From: Macrocystis pyrifera
Taxonomy: Eukaryota > Sar > Phaeophyceae > Laminariales > Laminariaceae
NCBI GenBank assembly: GCA_031763025.1
Contig: JASSKH010000011.1
Location: forward strand, 13,962,678 to 14,026,677
Length of the DNA stretch: 64,000 nt
Direction of reading: 5' to 3'
Below are positions 1 to 10,849 of the stretch, piece by piece. A program made the translations under genes and the position numbers. The notes beneath the pieces were generated by a model. That model was given only the letters and a program-made list of their open reading frames with translations. It ran no database searches and was not told where the DNA came from. Numbering within the stretch: the first letter of the stretch is position 1; the number at the start of each line of letters is the position of its first letter.

Positions 1-239
1 CTTCTTGTAGTTCTCCGTGATGCGGATGCCACCGGATGTTTTCGGGATGTCAACTATTGGGCTCGCCCGGGGAGATGTGGAGTGTTGGATGAGGCCGGAG
101 GCGAAGAATTTATCCAGAACCGCGTCCATTTGCTTTGCGGTCGGGGAATTGATGCGGTGGGAACGAGACGTGACAGGAGAGCTGTTCGGGGGAACAGTTA
201 GCTCGAAGGGGAGCAGAGAGCAGAAGCCAAAATCGATGG
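1..239 (-). pseudogene. Reverse transcriptase N-terminus (gypsy pol), cut by window edge
   Basis: In the frame shifted by one base from the upstream ORF, the minus strand reads FGFCSLLPFELTVPP, then a segment containing KQMDAVLDKFFASGLIQHS, then SPIVDIPKTSGGIRITENYKK-like sequence at the window edge. This is the typical start of gypsy reverse transcriptase: the primer-grip approach, then the P-W/R-ASPIV and GGIR.T.NYK block. The frame joins the upstream ORF only if a base missing near 228 is restored, so the copy carries a frameshift. The catalytic YxDD box would lie outside the window. Confidence 0.85.
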
Positions 240-1025
240 AGACTTTGAGAATACGTCGGAGAACTCAGCGAGAACATCGCCCAACTGGGTGATGACGGTT
301 CGCGTCCAACCGAGACCGCGCAAGTCAAAAGCGATTTCGCGGATGTGCAACGGCAAACGGTTCCATACTTGTAAAACGCTCGTGCGTTGGTCTGTGCTCA
401 ATCGTTCGAGCAACGCAGGTGAGGGGAGGTGGTCGACAGGCGGAGCCACGAGTTCGTCGTGTGTCGGGGCTGTCTCGTCGCGTGGATGGTCCACGAAAGG
501 ATCCAGGCACTGCGGTTGTGAGGGCTGGTCCGTGCCTATCGAGTGGGGGAGGACTGGCCCTAGGACTGAGAAACCAGAGTCGTGTGAGCGTAAAGAAGGC
601 GCCGGAGCGTCGAACAGGACAGTTTCCAGGGGAACGCGTAATAACGGGCTAAAGGAAGTGCCAAGCAAGGCACCTGGGTCTAGGTCGGCGGCGCCGGCCA
701 ATGGAATGAGCTGGCGGTCATTTTCTACAAATTTGTTCTTCCGCAGAAAAATCGGTGGCCGCGTGCCGCATGTTGACCAGGTAGCGAGGGCAGGGGCACC
801 ATTACTGCGAACCAAATCGACAGCAACAAGTCGATGGTGGCGGGACAAGGTGATGCCTGTGTCACGCGCATACAGCAGGTGGAAGCTTTCAGGATGAGCC
901 GAAGAGTCGGGCACGAAGGCTGTTGCGCCCTGTAGTCCTGGGAGGGACAGCGTAAGCTTGCTGGGAACCCGATTAGTCATCGAATAGGGACCCAATGTAC
1001 GGTAAGAGCGGTTCTGGAACCGCAT
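198..1025 (-). pseudogene. gypsy pol segment between protease and RT
   Basis: The 275-residue open frame starts at an internal Met directly after an in-frame TAG (1026-1028). It opens with MRFQNRSYRTLGP, a segment that in gypsy families follows the protease in a motif of the form LLGRDSWMRF. Here the W codon TGG has become TAG, leaving LLRCDS-stop-MRF. Near its end it reads VITQLGDVLAEFSDVFSKSP, the conserved box just before RT, where the frame then shifts. The middle is Pro/His/Ser-rich spacer. The frame is a fragment of a polyprotein, not an independent gene. Confidence 0.8.
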
Positions 1026-2119
1026 CTAGCTGTCACATCGGAGTAGCACGTCGTGTTGCATCGCTTCAGATGGGACGACGTATGCCCATACGGCGAGTGA
1101 CGCAGTTGGTGTATTGCCGTGGAAGAATTGTACGCCTAAGCGTACTGTAACCGTTGTCTCAAGAGGCGGAGACTTACCAAAGCCGTCCCATGACCTGCGA
1201 GGGGTGTTTCGTTCGCAAGTGACAGAGGCAGCACCCACGCGTTTCATCCTATCGAACGCGCAGGTGTTTTGAGGAAGGTCTGCGGCGACCCCATATCCCA
1301 AAGGGCGACACATCCAAGCTGAAGAGCAGCTACGCCACTGTGGATCTTGATCTTAGTGGTGAGGCAAGAGTCGTCCATGGTTACTACCCCAGCAACAAGA
1401 CAAGGCCCTTGCTCAGCGAGCAAAGGAGGGTGCTGACCGGAGCGGGCGGCGGACATCACTTCGAGAACGTCGCCGCCGTGATCTGATGGCACGGTTGTGG
1501 GGGAGTCGGGGTACCCCGACAGGGAGACGGCTGCAGGCTTGTCCCTTGGGTACAGTTGCTGTCGCGTTGAAGGGTCGACTTCGAAGATGCGGTCTCTACT
1601 AGAGGGCGAGGTGTCCTGAGGAGACCATCCTTTGGGGCGCGTCGGTGGCGGCGCGCAGTCGTAGAAGAGACGTCGCACGTTTTGCAGAGCCTTGCCCAGC
1701 AAATTTAAGCCGCGCCACAGGGGCGGCTGGCGTGCAGGAATAGCGTCAGCCCTGTATCCGATGCCCAATATGAGGTCGTAAGGGCTAGTGTACGCGAGAC
1801 GTTTGTCGCCAGTGTCCAAGAGGTGGGTTCGCATGGCTGGTTTTTTTCGAGCAAACTTAGCGTAAGAGCCGACAAACACGACATTTTCTCGCTCGCGTTC
1901 GAACACGTCGAGATCGAAGTTACGGACTTCTCGTCCATATTGTTTGTGCAGGCGGGGGTCAGACACGCGCATGATGTGTTGCAGGGTCTGGGGCTCTCTG
2001 AAGAAGCGACTCTTTTCGGCAGCGAATAACTGTTCGCCGCAGGAACAAGAGATGCCTTCGACCGTAAAAGGGGAATGCGTCCATTGAGAAAAGCGTGAGG
2101 GGGGCTGACAGAAGAACAC
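1026..2119 (-). pseudogene. Retropepsin-like aspartic protease region of gypsy element
   Basis: The frame 1244-2119 ends with CVALWDMGSPQTF, matching the retropepsin active-site pattern ALxDTGSPQTF, except that the central Thr/Ser is Met (DMG instead of DTG). Directly after this the coding sense moves to the frame 1026-1313, which continues with DRMKRVGAASVTCERN, LGVQFFHGNTPTASLAVWA and HDVLL, the C-terminal half of the same protease fold. The two frames overlap, so one indel lies near 1270. The substituted active site, the frameshift and the terminal nonsense codon argue that the enzyme is dead. The N-terminal part has no motif I recognise. Confidence 0.75.
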
Positions 2120-2614
2120 GATGTTGCGCGTGCAGTACTCTTGGTAGGATCAAAGCGGCGGTATTCACCGTCGCGCGAGAAGAAGCGGGGTATGTGTCAG
2201 ACACATCCCCTGAAAAGCAGTTAGGCATCTCTCTCTCTGGGAGACGGGTGTCAACCTGCTTCTTGCCTTGCCAAGGCCTCGTTATCGAGGCCGAGGTGAG
2301 AGAGGCATTCGCCTGGACCGGTCATATCGGCGGTCCCCGAGACATTTCGGGGAGGGGCAGGGGGCTCCCGACCGGTCCACCTTGAACGCGTGGACGAGAC
2401 ATCCGCCATGTAGGCGGGAGGCATTTGAAGTGCGTCCACAGCAAATGGTGTGGTCAGCACGGCCCGGGCGGCACGCGGGGTCTGTTCTCTCAGATCACCT
2501 CGTCGTAACTCGTCTTGGTAAGAAGGGGCGCATTTTGGCGCCAAGGGCGTAGCTTCGTGTAAGCCCTGTGGGGGACATTTGTCACCCTGTCGGGGACACT
2601 TGTTCTCGACCAGC

Positions 2615-3420
2615 TCAGTGGCTTCCGGCGAAACACCGTGCCTCAAAGGAGAATTCCGCTACGCTCTGGTCAGGATGAAAATCAAAGCTGACTACACAAC
2701 GGTCGTCTTCGATAATAGTGCGTACAGGGAGATTCCGACTGGTCTTGCGTAAGGACCTCGAGCGGAGCGCCCGTGTTGTTTTCGAGGGGCCTGTGTTCCT
2801 GTACCCGCAACTCAAGGCGACCCTCACATCCTGGGAGTCACTCCTGGACATGGTGGTTGCCTCGAAAGATGAAGTCGGGGAAGGCACACGCGGAGAATTA
2901 CGACTAGTGTCGTTTACGCGGGGACCAAGAATGCCAGGCAATCCTGGTGCTTGTGGCGGAGAGGCTATGGTAGTAATGCCACCGTCGTCTTTGCCAGATC
3001 CAGGAGCGACAAGCACGCCTGATACCGGCGGAGAAGAGCCTACGCAAGCTGAAAGGCGGCAGTCTTCACGGTGATCAGGGACGGTACGCATACCTCGCGC
3101 CGGCGGTGAACATGTAGTACTTACGGTCTCACCCAAAGGACCATCTTCGCGGGGACCAGGAGCGGTACGTACACCTGGTGCCGGCGGTGAAGAATATGTA
3201 GTACCTACGGTCTCAAACCGAGGACCGTCTCCACGAAGACCAGGAGAGGTACGCATACCTGGTGCCGGCGGTGAAGAATATGTAGTACCTACGGTCTCAA
3301 CCCGACGACCGTCTTCGCGAAGACCAGGAGCGGTGCGTATACCTGGTGTCGGCGGTGAAGGGGCAACGCTGTCGCCGGGTGGGCGATACTCAGTGCCTGG
3401 GTCAGACGTGCTTCCCGTAA
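2615..3420 (-). repeat. In-frame 81-84 bp tandem repeat in gypsy gag-pol linker
   Basis: Four tandem units begin near 3082, 3163, 3248 and 3332 (spacings 81, 84 and 84 bp). On the minus strand each encodes about 28 residues around RTAPGPREDGP and ETVxTTYSSPP. All spacings are multiples of three, so the reading frame was kept while the array grew. It forms a Pro/Gly/Thr-rich linker between gag and protease. More diverged units may extend toward 2700. Confidence 0.75.
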
Positions 3421-3830
3421 GTGCTATCGGCGGGATGGAAAGTTCAAACGTATCGCTGTTGGGCAGTCAATTGCCGCCGAAGATCTCTGGTTGATATCTA
3501 TTGGGGTTGGAGTCACCAGCAGATCCGTAGAGCATACTCGAGGCTTGGGGGCCAGAGGAAGGCCTCGGGGGAGCGCCGTGCTGGGGTTGGAAAACCGTCA
3601 GCGAAGTGGCTGATTGGCCACCACTTTGACAGCCTGCAGCTTTACCTTGTTGTTGCGTGTCACCGTGACGAGACTGACCAGAGTTGGAGTGCCCGCGATC
3701 GTTACGGCGGTTGTTGCCGTGGCGACGAGACGAAGGCGATGAGCGTGTGTTTTTCGCCGCAAATGTGGGTAGGACGGCGGTATGACTGCATGCGGCGCTG
3801 CCAACAGCGGTAAGTTTCGTCGTCATCGGC

Positions 3831-4682
3831 CTAGCTCGGGGTTGAGACAGTGACTAGAGTTGGTGAAGGGGGCAGCGCAGGTCTCAAATGAGTGATCCAG
3901 TTGAGACAGTGGCCCTTGATCTCCCAAACGACTCGGCGCCCTTCTTCGGGAGTGGTAAAGGGCGTCCATAATGGAATGCCATTTGTTGAGAAATATTCGG
4001 ATACTTGAAATACCTCGTCCCAAGCAGTGGAATTAGCAGGCCGTCCGGCCGCGGATGTCAAACATGGATCAGGGGAACGAGCTGATGCTGCGACATTCAT
4101 CACGATTGGGGTGCGCGATGACCCCGATGAGCCTTCAAAAGGCTGCGGCGCGGCCGATCGGCCTTGGGTGCGACCGCTTGTATGCGAGTGCAAAGAAAGA
4201 CCCGCGAGGGGTGGAAGCTTAAAATGGTTTTCGCCGTTGATGGCGGGAGTCTTGTTAGTTGAACGTCCACTAAACGCCAACCACATGTCGTCGATAGACC
4301 CAAAAGGCTTCGACGCAGTCGCTAAGTCTCCCGGGCACAAGACCAGCATGAGACTCGGGTACTGCTCGCTAACGCTGTTACGAACAACCTCTATTAATAG
4401 CACAACCTCAACGCCTGGGGCCAAGATCTGGTCACTGTCCGTAATGGACGCTATCAACAAGCCAAACGCCCGAGAATAGCCCGCGAAAGGCGTCTTGGTG
4501 GCTACCCAAAACGAATGGAGCTTGGCCATGGCTGCACTTCGGTCGCCATCGTCGAAGTGGGAGCTGATGAGGCGGAATAGCAGCTTGAACGCGTCCGGGC
4601 CGCTGGCTCCTTTCAGGAGACTCCGTTTCACCTGCCGAAAAAAATCGTCGAAGGTGTTGGTGAGGTAGAAGGTTCCATTCAA
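3831..4682 (-). CDS. Gag-like capsid protein of the gypsy element
   Basis: The open frame spans 283 codons. It contains a capsid-like alpha-helical stretch (FDDFFRQVKRSLLKG, then a segment with FKLLFRLISSHFDDGDRSAA) and a C-terminal box GRRVVWEIKGHCLNWITHLR that looks retroelement-specific. No ATG begins the frame. Upstream it runs into a poly-A/T run (4683-4693) and the minisatellite, so the N-terminus is either frameshifted by that homopolymer or replaced. No CCHC zinc knuckle was found. Position at the 5' end of pol and strand agree with gag. The exact family within Ty3/gypsy is not assigned. Confidence 0.6.
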   Translation of the reverse strand: MNGTFYLTNTFDDFFRQVKRSLLKGASGPDAFKLLFRLISSHFDDGDRSAAMAKLHSFWVATKTPFAGYSRAFGLLIASITDSDQILAPGVEVVLLIEVVRNSVSEQYPSLMLVLCPGDLATASKPFGSIDDMWLAFSGRSTNKTPAINGENHFKLPPLAGLSLHSHTSGRTQGRSAAPQPFEGSSGSSRTPIVMNVAASARSPDPCLTSAAGRPANSTAWDEVFQVSEYFSTNGIPLWTPFTTPEEGRRVVWEIKGHCLNWITHLRPALPPSPTLVTVSTPS

Positions 4683-4737
4683 GAGAAAAAAAAATTCGCA
4701 TCGCGCGAAAAAACATCGGTGGATGAAGGGGGTGACC

Positions 4738-4893
4738 CATCACTAACTGGAAAATCATCCACTGGAAAATCATCCACGCAAAAATCCCCCAGTGTGGAAT
4801 CACCCATTGGAAAATCATCCACGGAAAATCACCCAGTGAAAAATCACAATGGAAAATCATCCACGGAAAAATCACAGAGTGGAAAATCAGTGG
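4738..4893. repeat. GGAAAATCATCCAC minisatellite, ~15 bp unit
   Basis: About ten imperfect units of GGAAAATCATCCACT/G follow one another. On the plus strand they read through as repeats of GKSST without a stop, but there is no start signal or homology, so I treat this as noncoding satellite. It abuts the 5' edge of the gypsy relic. Confidence 0.8.
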
Positions 4894-4971
4894 GTAGTGA
4901 ATCGTCGTCTCTCTCGAAAAAGACGAGGAGGGACGGATTCCGCCACAGAAAGGAAATTCCATGCCCTACTA

Positions 4972-5826
4972 GGGGGGGGCGGGGGCGTACTCATTTGTTG
5001 CTTGCCTTAGTCATTTGACCATTGACCACGCATCCCTTTCGAGACGGAGCACCGTTCCTACTCCTAATAGAGACACCTCCAACAATTTGGCGCTCGTTAC
5101 GTTGTTTCCATAAATCACATGGACACTTTTTGCTAATCTTATCCCCTTCCTGTTTGGCCTCCTGTGGCCACCATCTGTCTCCTAGGATAGCGATCGTTTT
5201 CTCGCTGCTATTCATTGTATCAAACTCCTCCATGTCACATTCGTCTATTTTCCTCGTCTCCTCTTCTAACACATCCCGTTCCTCCTTGTATATTTCACAT
5301 TCTCCTGCTATGTGAGTTCTACTCTCTATTGCTTTGCCACACGGGCACATCTGTGCGTCTACTTCCTCCTCTTCCCGGCTACTGGTGTACCTCTTTCTTC
5401 TTTCTGGCCGGTCCAGGTCCCCTACACGAAAGCGCAGTTTCAGCGTTTTCGCGAAGTCCATTGGGCCATGCAAATACGTTTTCATTCCTATTCCTTCCCT
5501 CAATCCCCCGTATATCTCCAAGTGTTTTTCCGATTCCACCTTGTTTCTTAGCGCTAGCCTTTCCCCTCTTTCTATCCTTTCTTCTACTTCTGCCTTGTAC
5601 CTCCCAAACTTCCCGGCGGACATCATCTCTACTTGGTTTCCCCCTAGATCCTTCAATACTTTCTCAACTACGCCATCCCACCTTATTCCAGCTCGTCCTT
5701 TTGATACTTTCTCCCATACAGCTCTATCAACTATGGCTGGCAACCTCTTGTTTGGCATGTTCCTTACTTCATATTGCCAGCTCAATTTTCTCATCTTAAT
5801 ACTGTATTACTAGTCGTACTTGAGCT
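4972..5826 (-). mobile_element. LINE copy 1: 5'-truncated, C-rich 3' tail
   Basis: On the minus strand the 3' end reads ...ACTAAGGCAAGCAACAAATGA then GTACGCCCCCGCCCCCCCC, so the tail is C-rich instead of poly-A. The same 3' end recurs near 10490, 13870, 27400, 45370 and 62970. The copy holds only the C-terminal part of the RT polyprotein and breaks off at 5826 inside the surrounding array. It is the best preserved C-terminus among the six copies. Confidence 0.85.
4991..5794 (-). CDS. C-terminal domain of LINE ORF2-type protein with zinc motif
   Basis: The uninterrupted frame has 267 codons and an in-frame ATG. It holds basic/acidic helical sequence, then CPCGKAIESRTHIAGEC (C-x-C-x8-H-x4-C), the zinc-type motif found after the RT domain in many non-LTR retrotransposons, followed by a coiled-coil-like acidic stretch and DRWWPQEAKQEGD. 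The end GCVVNGQMTKASNK-stop is shared word for word by other copies here. No RT catalytic motif is included because of the 5' truncation. The ATG is only the first Met left after truncation, not a native start. Confidence 0.75.
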   Translation of the reverse strand: MRKLSWQYEVRNMPNKRLPAIVDRAVWEKVSKGRAGIRWDGVVEKVLKDLGGNQVEMMSAGKFGRYKAEVEERIERGERLALRNKVESEKHLEIYGGLREGIGMKTYLHGPMDFAKTLKLRFRVGDLDRPERRKRYTSSREEEEVDAQMCPCGKAIESRTHIAGECEIYKEERDVLEEETRKIDECDMEEFDTMNSSEKTIAILGDRWWPQEAKQEGDKISKKCPCDLWKQRNERQIVGGVSIRSRNGAPSRKGCVVNGQMTKASNK

Positions 5827-6262
5827 GGGGTATATTCAAAGCGCAAACAATGGGTGGCCGCAGAAGGAATTACCGTGCCATACTGGAGGGGGTATATTCG
5901 AATCGCAAACACTGGTTGACGGCAAAATGGAAATACCAGGCTCTATAAATCGCAAACGGTGGTTCGCCGCAGAAAAGAATCACCAAGCTCTTCCGAGCGA
6001 GGCAGGTTCAATCGCGAACAGCGGTTGATGAGTCGACGTCTCTCTCGAATGATACGAGGAATCACGGATCCCGTTGCAGAAGAGAATTACCAAGCTCTGC
6101 GAGGCATATTCAAATCGCAAACCGTGGTTGATAAGTCAACGTCTCTCTCGAATAATACGAGGAGTGACAGATGCCGTTGCAGAAGAGAATTTCCGAGCTC
6201 TTCCGACCGAGGCAGATTCAAAAGGGCAAACAGTGGTTCGCCGCAGAAGGAATATATATGTA

Positions 6263-7729
6263 TGTACTGCGAATACTCTCAGTGTCTCGAGGTTCTGTAC
6301 TGCGCATATTGCCTTTACTCCAAGTATTTCGTGTTTCGATACTACTGCGTGTACATACTCACCTGTATTCTCGGGTTCGGTACTGCTCATGCTGTCATTA
6401 CTCTCAGTATTTGGGACTTCTCAGTACTCGCAATATTTTGGGCGCCAGTACTCTCAGTATTCGAACTACGATTTGTTCTCGAGCATTTATCTGCGAAACC
6501 TTGATACCCTGAGCACCAAGAAACATTTATTTTGAGGGAATATATATATATTGTACCAGTATGTACGTGCTGTACCTTACTCAGCCTGTCACAAAGTATT
6601 ACGGCGCAACCTCGACTTCACGCATTTAATTTTGTACTTACGTTTACGCCGCATACATTGAGTTGATCGCCGCGAGTCTTCTGGATCAACATATCCACTT
6701 ACCGATACCCTATTTTATATCGTGTAGTAATTATCCCACATTGATTCCGTAAACAGTATAATGGTCTGTCCTGAACAAATGTGTGTGTGCTTCACGTTAA
6801 AATGATGGGTGGATGCAGGTACTACTTCCAAACAGGTGTGCAGGATTTCATACGAGTATTATTTTGCTCTTGCGTCACTCCCCTAGAAACCTCCCAGAGG
6901 GGAACCTTGTATTTATGTTTAAACAACCCAGTAGCCGAATGTCGCTGATATTGTCGGAAATATCATGTTGACGAGGGCAGCTCTGAAGCGTGTTCTAGAC
7001 CTCTCGCAAGGCCATAGAAATAACTTCTGCATTCTGAATACAATCACACACTGGATACATTAGAGAGTCAACCGCACGTATTTATGTTTGAACATTGTTT
7101 CGTTCATGCGACGTTGTCGGTGGCGGTTAGGTCGATATCCTGCTTCGTTTATTGGGCCCTCAGAAGGCGTCTATGCGAAAAACGCATTTTCACACTACGA
7201 TTGGCTATCGTTGCGCATCGAAAGGGGGCCTTGGTTCATGAACAAACACGTTAGAAGCAAGCAAGGTAGAAGGGGACTTGGGGCGATGCGTAAGTTAATC
7301 TTGCCGATTACCTTGTTTTTCCTTCTGTGAAAGTATTCACGATCTTGCGATAGGGCCACTCGTGATTATAATTGCCCTTTGAACGCTTGTGCAAGGCGGC
7401 AGCAGCGCAATCAACCCGTGAGATCTGCTGCATATCGTTTTTGTTTGCTCAAGGCAGCAGCGGCAGACACATCGGACATGTCTCGCACGGCAATCGATAA
7501 GCAGCGCAACGGCTGTGATTACGTACCGCAGCCATCGCGGGCCAAGTCGTGGGCATACTAAATTGGGACTTCGTTATTGAAAACAAATAGAAGCACACGA
7601 TGTTATTGCCGTGCACATACATGCTATATACTGTAGTGTATTGCACTTATCGCTATCACTTTTACCTCATAAAAAAAATTACCACGCATGCGTCATATCC
7701 GCGCGATAATTTGTTTTTTTATTGTACCC
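6263..7729. other. No gene recognised
   Basis: The first 250 bases repeat a loose GTACTCTCAGTATT-like motif (about 6270-6480) just beyond the tandem array. The rest is AT-rich with short open frames lacking homology. A short plus-strand frame at 7088-7330 has a basic N-terminus but nothing recognisable. Confidence 0.5.
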
Positions 7730-7734
7730 ACGCG

Positions 7735-8165
7735 ATATGATACTCATCGCACCCACCACCCAGTGTGATGATATTCATCAAACCCACGCGATATGTATAT
7801 GATACTTACCGACGGTAAACTGCTGTAAGATACTTATCATACCCACAACACGCGAGATGATTTGATACTTACCATACCTAAACCCCACACGGTTGAACGA
7901 TACGACATCTATCATAACCACCACACTCGATAGGCTATGATAGTTACCATACCTACCACGCGGTCGACGATACGATAGTCATCATACCAACCACTCGCGA
8001 TATGTTAAATATACCTATCACACCTACATACCACACGGTAAACGATATTATGGATATAATACTCACCATACGAGGTAGTCTGCTACGATACTTACCATCT
8101 CTACCACAGGACATGATACAGTACTTATCATTCCCACGTGATACGACAATTTACGTGCGACGAGG
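7735..8165. repeat. Degenerate GATAC/ACCAC satellite, ~40-45 bp unit
   Basis: About ten units repeat the theme CGATATGATACTTACCATAC-CACCACACG with much divergence. No coding frame runs through. It resembles an old satellite. Confidence 0.65.
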
Positions 8166-10289
8166 TACACCTTGCCGCTCACCATAGGCGCGCCCTCAAC
8201 AGCATGCGTTCGGGGGTCCCACCAGGTAGACACCAAGGGCTCCACGAAGCCACATCCCCAGGACATGGTCGTAAACGATCACGGCCATGCATGGCATGAT
8301 TACCCCCCCTCCTCTCCCCCCCATCAACAGCGAAGTCCCTTCATAAATCTGGCGAACATTCTACCCGGTACACCCAAACGGACGCCGACGTCGAGCCATG
8401 GCACTACCGCTGCTGTGGAGGCGCTCTTGACCTAACTTAGGGTTGAAAACACCAAACACCAAACCAGTAAGGGCGAGCCACACATCGGTTCCTTAACGTT
8501 TGTGCCTTGGTTGTAGAAACCAAAACGCCCTAGAGGCACACCGTTTACGAACACTAACATTCACCAAGTTCCCCCCCAAATTCAGGCCGTCAATCCTCCA
8601 ATATATCTATATATAATAGTATACATATACAAGGGCGAGATAATATGCTTCGCGGTACTCGGGTACCGAACTCGGTAAAGTTTGTCATACCCGGCCGGGT
8701 AGATACTGGGGTGCCCCCCGAGGAAATACAGTACAGTAGTGCTGGCTGCCGATTTAGTGCCGATAAGCGTCAGCCAACAATGCCGGCACTAAACGACAAC
8801 CGGAACTGCTTCGCACACTACCACGTTGGTGAACACCATCTGTGACAAGGGATTCCACAGGCAATTTGTAGCGGGCAACCGGCACTGCAGAGGGACTACC
8901 ACTACCACTGTACCCTGAAGGTTTCGAAGCACACCCTTGACAAATTGTTAATTCAAAACACACACACCGCTTGTCCCACGACGCCCTTATGAAGTTCTTC
9001 TCTCCTTCTACTAGTCTTTCAAGTTGATTCGGTAAAATCCCGGTGGTCTTGTATACAACCGTTCGCCAGTGAGTCTTCTCCTCTACTTCGTTACCTCTCC
9101 ACTTGTCGGTAAGCCAGACCCACATACTAAAACTGCTGTTCTTGTACACGACCGTTTGCCTCATCCGGTAGCTGCCCGTGGAGGACACTCGCGAGGCATT
9201 TCCACCCCTCCCGCCCCTCCGTTCTCCCCCACTAGCAGGTAGTCCGACCAACGGATAAAATACTGCTGGCCTTTGTTCTCTGTCCGACCTACGGGACAAT
9301 ACTGCTGGCTTTTGTTGTCGACCGTTTGCCATGAGTTAGTTACCCGTGGTGAGCAGCACAGCAGTCCCGAGGCAATCCCAACACTCCGTTTCCTGGTCAG
9401 GTTGACCGCCATACACTGCTGGTCTCGCACACGATCATCTCTGCTGTGAGATGGCTGCACGTGGAGTCCATGCTAACAGACCTTCCTAACACCCACTCCC
9501 CCCTTGAAGAATGCCTCCTGCACTCCTTCACTACAGAAAGGGTAGCACCTACTAGTTCTCCTCACTTAAGGAGTTCTACACTCCGCCTGACCAACGACAT
9601 CAAGAAAAAAATATAGGTGATAGATCCCACACGCAACGCACAGTCAACCCCTCGTGCAAAGGCTTAAACGAGCCTTCTCTAGTAAAAAGCGTAACGGATA
9701 CAAATACCGCAGAAAGATCTTTCTGCGGCGATCGTCTCCTAGACGACGGCAAGGATGCTATGTAAAATCGAACACTATGTTTCGTCGGAAAGCTATCTCT
9801 CAACCAGATACTTCCGAAAACACATTGTTGTTCGTATTGGCAACCTTCCCGTTCTGGAAAAATCTAGCGCTGAAAACCGATCGCACCCCTGCGCTAGCTC
9901 AACGCTATTTACCTCTTTACGGTACACTGGGTAGCTTTTCAATTGAGGGCGCCCGTCACCTAAACCGTGTTCAACCCCTACGGTTTCACAGCTAAAGTAG
10001 TATTATATCTCCTTTACCTCCGCCACGACCCGGGAACTATAGGGTCCCATCCCCGAATCAGAAACCCATCCATACATCTAGCATATTGCCGAAAAAATGT
10101 TCGTCTTGTACGAATTCAACGGTTTTCCGGTTGCGTTAGGCCTCTCTCTCGCTGGTGGATAGATCGACAGACACTGCGGGTCTCGATGATGAGTCCTCTC
10201 CTCAATGGTTTGTCGCTACACTTGAACATGAAGCCGATTGACGAGTATTGCTTGTCTTGTATCAGACCGGGTATGCCATGTCTGTAGAG
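8166..10289. other. No gene recognised; scattered short repeats
   Basis: The stretch 9040-9330 repeats ACTGCTGGCxTTTGTTxT and ACGACCGTTTGCC several times. A perfect 22-bp palindrome lies at 9707-9728 (listed separately). Frames such as 8754-9332 minus have no recognisable domain. A 3' UTR of the WSC gene could lie in the upper part, just below 10290 (inference). Confidence 0.45.
9707..9728. repeat. Perfect 22-bp palindrome
   Basis: CCGCAGAAAGATCTTTCTGC plus GG reads the same on both strands with no spacer. It stands alone, without flanking repeat structure that I can see. Confidence 0.85.
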
Positions 10290-10427
10290 TTAGTTTCCCG
10301 TAGTGTAGACGCTCAGGCAGTCTTCGCCGCCGCAGATCTGGGCCGGGTCTCCCTCGCAGTCGAAGGAGCACCTTTCGGCAGGATCGGCGGCCTCGCCGAT
10401 AAGGTCGAACGTGACTCCGCACCAGCA
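10290..10427 (-). CDS. WSC-domain protein gene, last exon (end of WSC domain 3)
   Basis: On the minus strand the exon follows the acceptor TCTTCTGCAG and reads CWCGVTFDLIGEAADPAERC, then SFDCEGDPAQICGGEDCLSV, YTTGN and TAA (10290-10292). This is the C-terminal third of a WSC domain: CxC, then C-x3-C, then the CGG box and a final aromatic. It starts in phase 0, as needed to follow exon 11745-11807. WSC domains are eight-cysteine carbohydrate-binding modules found in wall-sensor and secreted extracellular proteins. The stop five residues after the CGG...VY segment means the protein ends with this domain. The intron upstream contains a LINE 3' end. Confidence 0.85.
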   Translation of the reverse strand, partial: CWCGVTFDLIGEAADPAERCSFDCEGDPAQICGGEDCLSVYTTGN

Positions 10428-10468
10428 CTGCAGAAGAGAGTGAGGCGGTACGAGGGGAGGGGCGGGGG

Positions 10469-10660
10469 GGGGGGGGGGGGGGGGACGCCCTTATTCGTTG
10501 CTTTGCCCTGGGTATTTGACCATTGATTGATCACACATCCCTTTCGAGACGGAGCACCGACCCTACTGCTGATACAGACATCTCCAACATTTGTGCGCTC
10601 TATACGGGTTTTCCATAGATTCAATAGAACACTTGTGCTTATTTAATCTCCTTCCTGTCC
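10469..10660 (-). mobile_element. LINE copy 2: ~165-bp 3' end with long C/G homopolymer
   Basis: The segment after the G-run (10469-10494) matches the terminal ~165 bp of LINE copy 1, up to the TCCTTCCTGTCC block, with about a dozen differences and small indels. The tail is an unusually long run (more than 20 C on the minus strand). It sits in the last intron of the WSC gene. A second G-run at 10662-10674 marks the other side. Confidence 0.8.
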
Positions 10661-10849
10661 ACGGGGGGGGGGAGGTGGTGAGAATTAGATAGGGGGGCGT
10701 TTCGTGCCTACTAATTGGTGTGATACAGGGCAATGGCACCTTCTTACTGTAAAGAGGATATACTTGGAGCCCAACAACACTTCTGACGGATGGGCGTCGA
10801 CAACAGAGGAAAATTCCAAGCTATTTGCAATCTCATTCTGTGGGTCTTT

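Larger units (their letters stand above)
1..4682 (-). mobile_element. Ty3/gypsy LTR retrotransposon, 5' two-thirds, decayed
   Basis: Read on the minus strand, the order is gag (3831-4682), a proline-rich linker with an 84-bp repeat (2615-3420), a retropepsin region (1026-2119), a pre-RT segment (198-1025) and the start of reverse transcriptase (1-239), where the window ends. This is the normal gag-pol order of Ty3/gypsy elements. No 5' LTR is recognisable upstream of 4682; the sequence there passes into minisatellite repeats. At least three lesions break pol: a frameshift near 1270, a stop codon at 1026-1028 and a frameshift near 228. The element is therefore a relic, not an active copy. Confidence 0.85.
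4894..6262. repeat. Degenerate tandem array with ~60-110 bp units, interrupted by LINE
   Basis: Units share CGCAAACnGTGGTTCGCC, GCAGAAGAGAATTACCAAGC and GTCTCTCTCGAATnATACGA. The block 4894-4971 matches the block around 6028-6110, so the LINE copy at 4972-5826 landed inside an existing array. The remaining units occupy 5827-6262. Short plus-strand frames through the array are by-products of the repeat. Confidence 0.75.

Noticed and set aside
3070-3420. CRISPR-like array of repeats and spacers
   Set aside because: Units are contiguous 81-84 bp coding repeats without unique spacers, in a eukaryotic retroelement.
5022-5813. Plus-strand Ser/Leu/Phe-rich ORFs over the LINE copies (also near 27427-28274 and 45288-46196)
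   Set aside because: They are antisense to the LINE coding strand, which carries the zinc motif and RT motifs. They recur only because the LINE recurs.
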